Below are positions 63,404 through 64,000 of a DNA stretch of 64,000 nt, in pieces. Origin of the DNA: Paenibacillus antibioticophila (lineage in GTDB: Bacteria > Bacillota > Bacilli > Paenibacillales > Paenibacillaceae); assembly GCF_000455265.1 (NCBI RefSeq), contig NZ_HG005139.1, positions 2,260,188 to 2,324,187 of the forward strand, in the 5' to 3' direction. Within the stretch, counting starts at the first letter, position 1; each line of letters starts with the position of its first letter. The notes below the pieces were generated by a model that worked only from the letters and a program-made list of their open reading frames with translations, searched no databases and was not told where the DNA came from. The translations under genes were made by a program, and so were the position numbers.

Positions 63404-64000
63404 TCAGTGATCTCTTTGCAGCAGGTAATCCGCGATCTGCACCAAACGCAAAGGATCAGGAATACTGCCGCCGGTAACCGCTTCCTTCGCAACACGAGTC
63501 AATCGGACGACCTCTTCACGGGACTGCTCCAGCCCATGGAAGTACGGGTAGGTTACCTTCCCCTGCTTTATATCGCTTTGCGTCTTCTTCCCGAGCTTCG
63601 ATTCATCCCCGGTAAGATCAAGGATGTCATCCTGAATCTGGAACGCAAGACCGATCGCACGTCCATAGGTCTCAAGCGCTTGAAGCTGGACCAGATCTCC
63701 CGCTCCGACTCTGCCTCCCGCCTTGACGGAAAACACAATCAAATCGCCTGTCTTGTGCTCATGAATATATTGAAGATGCGCCGCATCTGTAAGCCCCTGC
63801 TCGCCCTCCATATCCGCTGCCTGTCCGCCAACCATACCGGCCGGACCGCCATAGCGGGACAATTCCTCCACGATCGCCAGCACAGCTTCCGCAGGCACGC
63901 CGTAACGCGCAGCCTCCACAGCAAAGTGAAAGGCATGGGTCAGCAAGCCATCCCCTGCCAGGATCGCCATCGCTTCCCCGAACACCTTGTGGTTCGTGGG
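63404..64000 (-). CDS. ispA: Polyprenyl synthetase, farnesyl diphosphate synthase type (partial, 5' end outside window)
   Basis: Condenses isopentenyl and allylic diphosphates to farnesyl or geranyl diphosphate. The window holds the last 198 codons, entering in frame at PTNHKVFGEAMAILAGDGLL. The second aspartate-rich motif FQIQDDILDLTGDES and the GKKTQSDIKQGKVTYPYF segment are present; the first DDxxD motif must lie beyond the edge. An internal GTG at 63985 is not the start. Its place before dxs matches ispA (yqiD) of B. subtilis. Confidence 0.93.
   Translation of the reverse strand, partial: PTNHKVFGEAMAILAGDGLLTHAFHFAVEAARYGVPAEAVLAIVEELSRYGGPAGMVGGQAADMEGEQGLTDAAHLQYIHEHKTGDLIVFSVKAGGRVGAGDLVQLQALETYGRAIGLAFQIQDDILDLTGDESKLGKKTQSDIKQGKVTYPYFHGLEQSREEVVRLTRVAKEAVTGGSIPDPLRLVQIADYLLQRDH

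Overview
The window reads as the chromosome of a low-to-mid GC, endospore-forming Firmicute, most probably Paenibacillus or a close relative. The evidence is a large block of sporulation genes (spoIIA/sigF, spoVA, dacF, spoIIM, spoIVB, spo0A, tlp), YesM-type two-component systems paired with carbohydrate ABC transporters, frequent GTG and TTG starts behind strong GGAGG sites, and gene order close to Bacillus subtilis (scp - rib - ppiB - lysA - spoVA - spoIIA - dacF - deoxynucleoside salvage - xerD - yqzK - fur - spoIIM - nudF - mciZ - bkd - spo0A - spoIVB - recN - argR - tlyA - dxs - ispA). Most genes lie on the minus strand.

Region by region. 1-9.4 kb: a partial YesM-type kinase, an ABC sugar importer (two permeases, then its lipoprotein) and a divergent kinase/AraC-type regulator pair. 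9.5-14.9 kb: scpA/scpB and the ribDE-BA-H operon behind an FMN riboswitch. 15-20.3 kb: an accessory insert with a GH127 arabinofuranosidase-like enzyme, a DAACS symporter and an AraC regulator, then the spore protein gene tlp. 20.4-39.8 kb: the conserved lysA to mciZ block. Two very short genes are added there from the sequence: mciZ (37328-37468) and a Prli42-like membrane peptide (39687-39788). 39.9-45.2 kb: a branched-chain 2-oxoacid dehydrogenase operon. 46.1-49.7 kb: a PLP decarboxylase and a chemoreceptor in one transcription unit behind a c-di-GMP-I riboswitch. 55-64 kb: spo0A, spoIVB, recN, argR, tlyA, dxs, ispA.

Two signals stand out. First, the last 105 bp of the spo0A locus is duplicated about 5 kb away (50118-50222 against 55083-55187). 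The two copies differ at five positions, all synonymous, and the distal copy keeps an intrinsic terminator. Between them is an AT-rich segment with a DinG/XPD-like helicase, a GNAT enzyme with a small upstream partner, and three decayed phage-type genes (amidase, holin-like, DUF3102). This looks like an element that integrated at the 3' end of spo0A. Second, a roughly 170-225 bp structured repeat occurs four times in the window (1.7, 2.2, 28.9 and 43.5 kb), with terminal inverted repeats and a base-pair covariation in an internal stem.

All calls come from reading the sequence and translations; no database search was run. No tRNA, rRNA, CRISPR array or intact transposase was seen.
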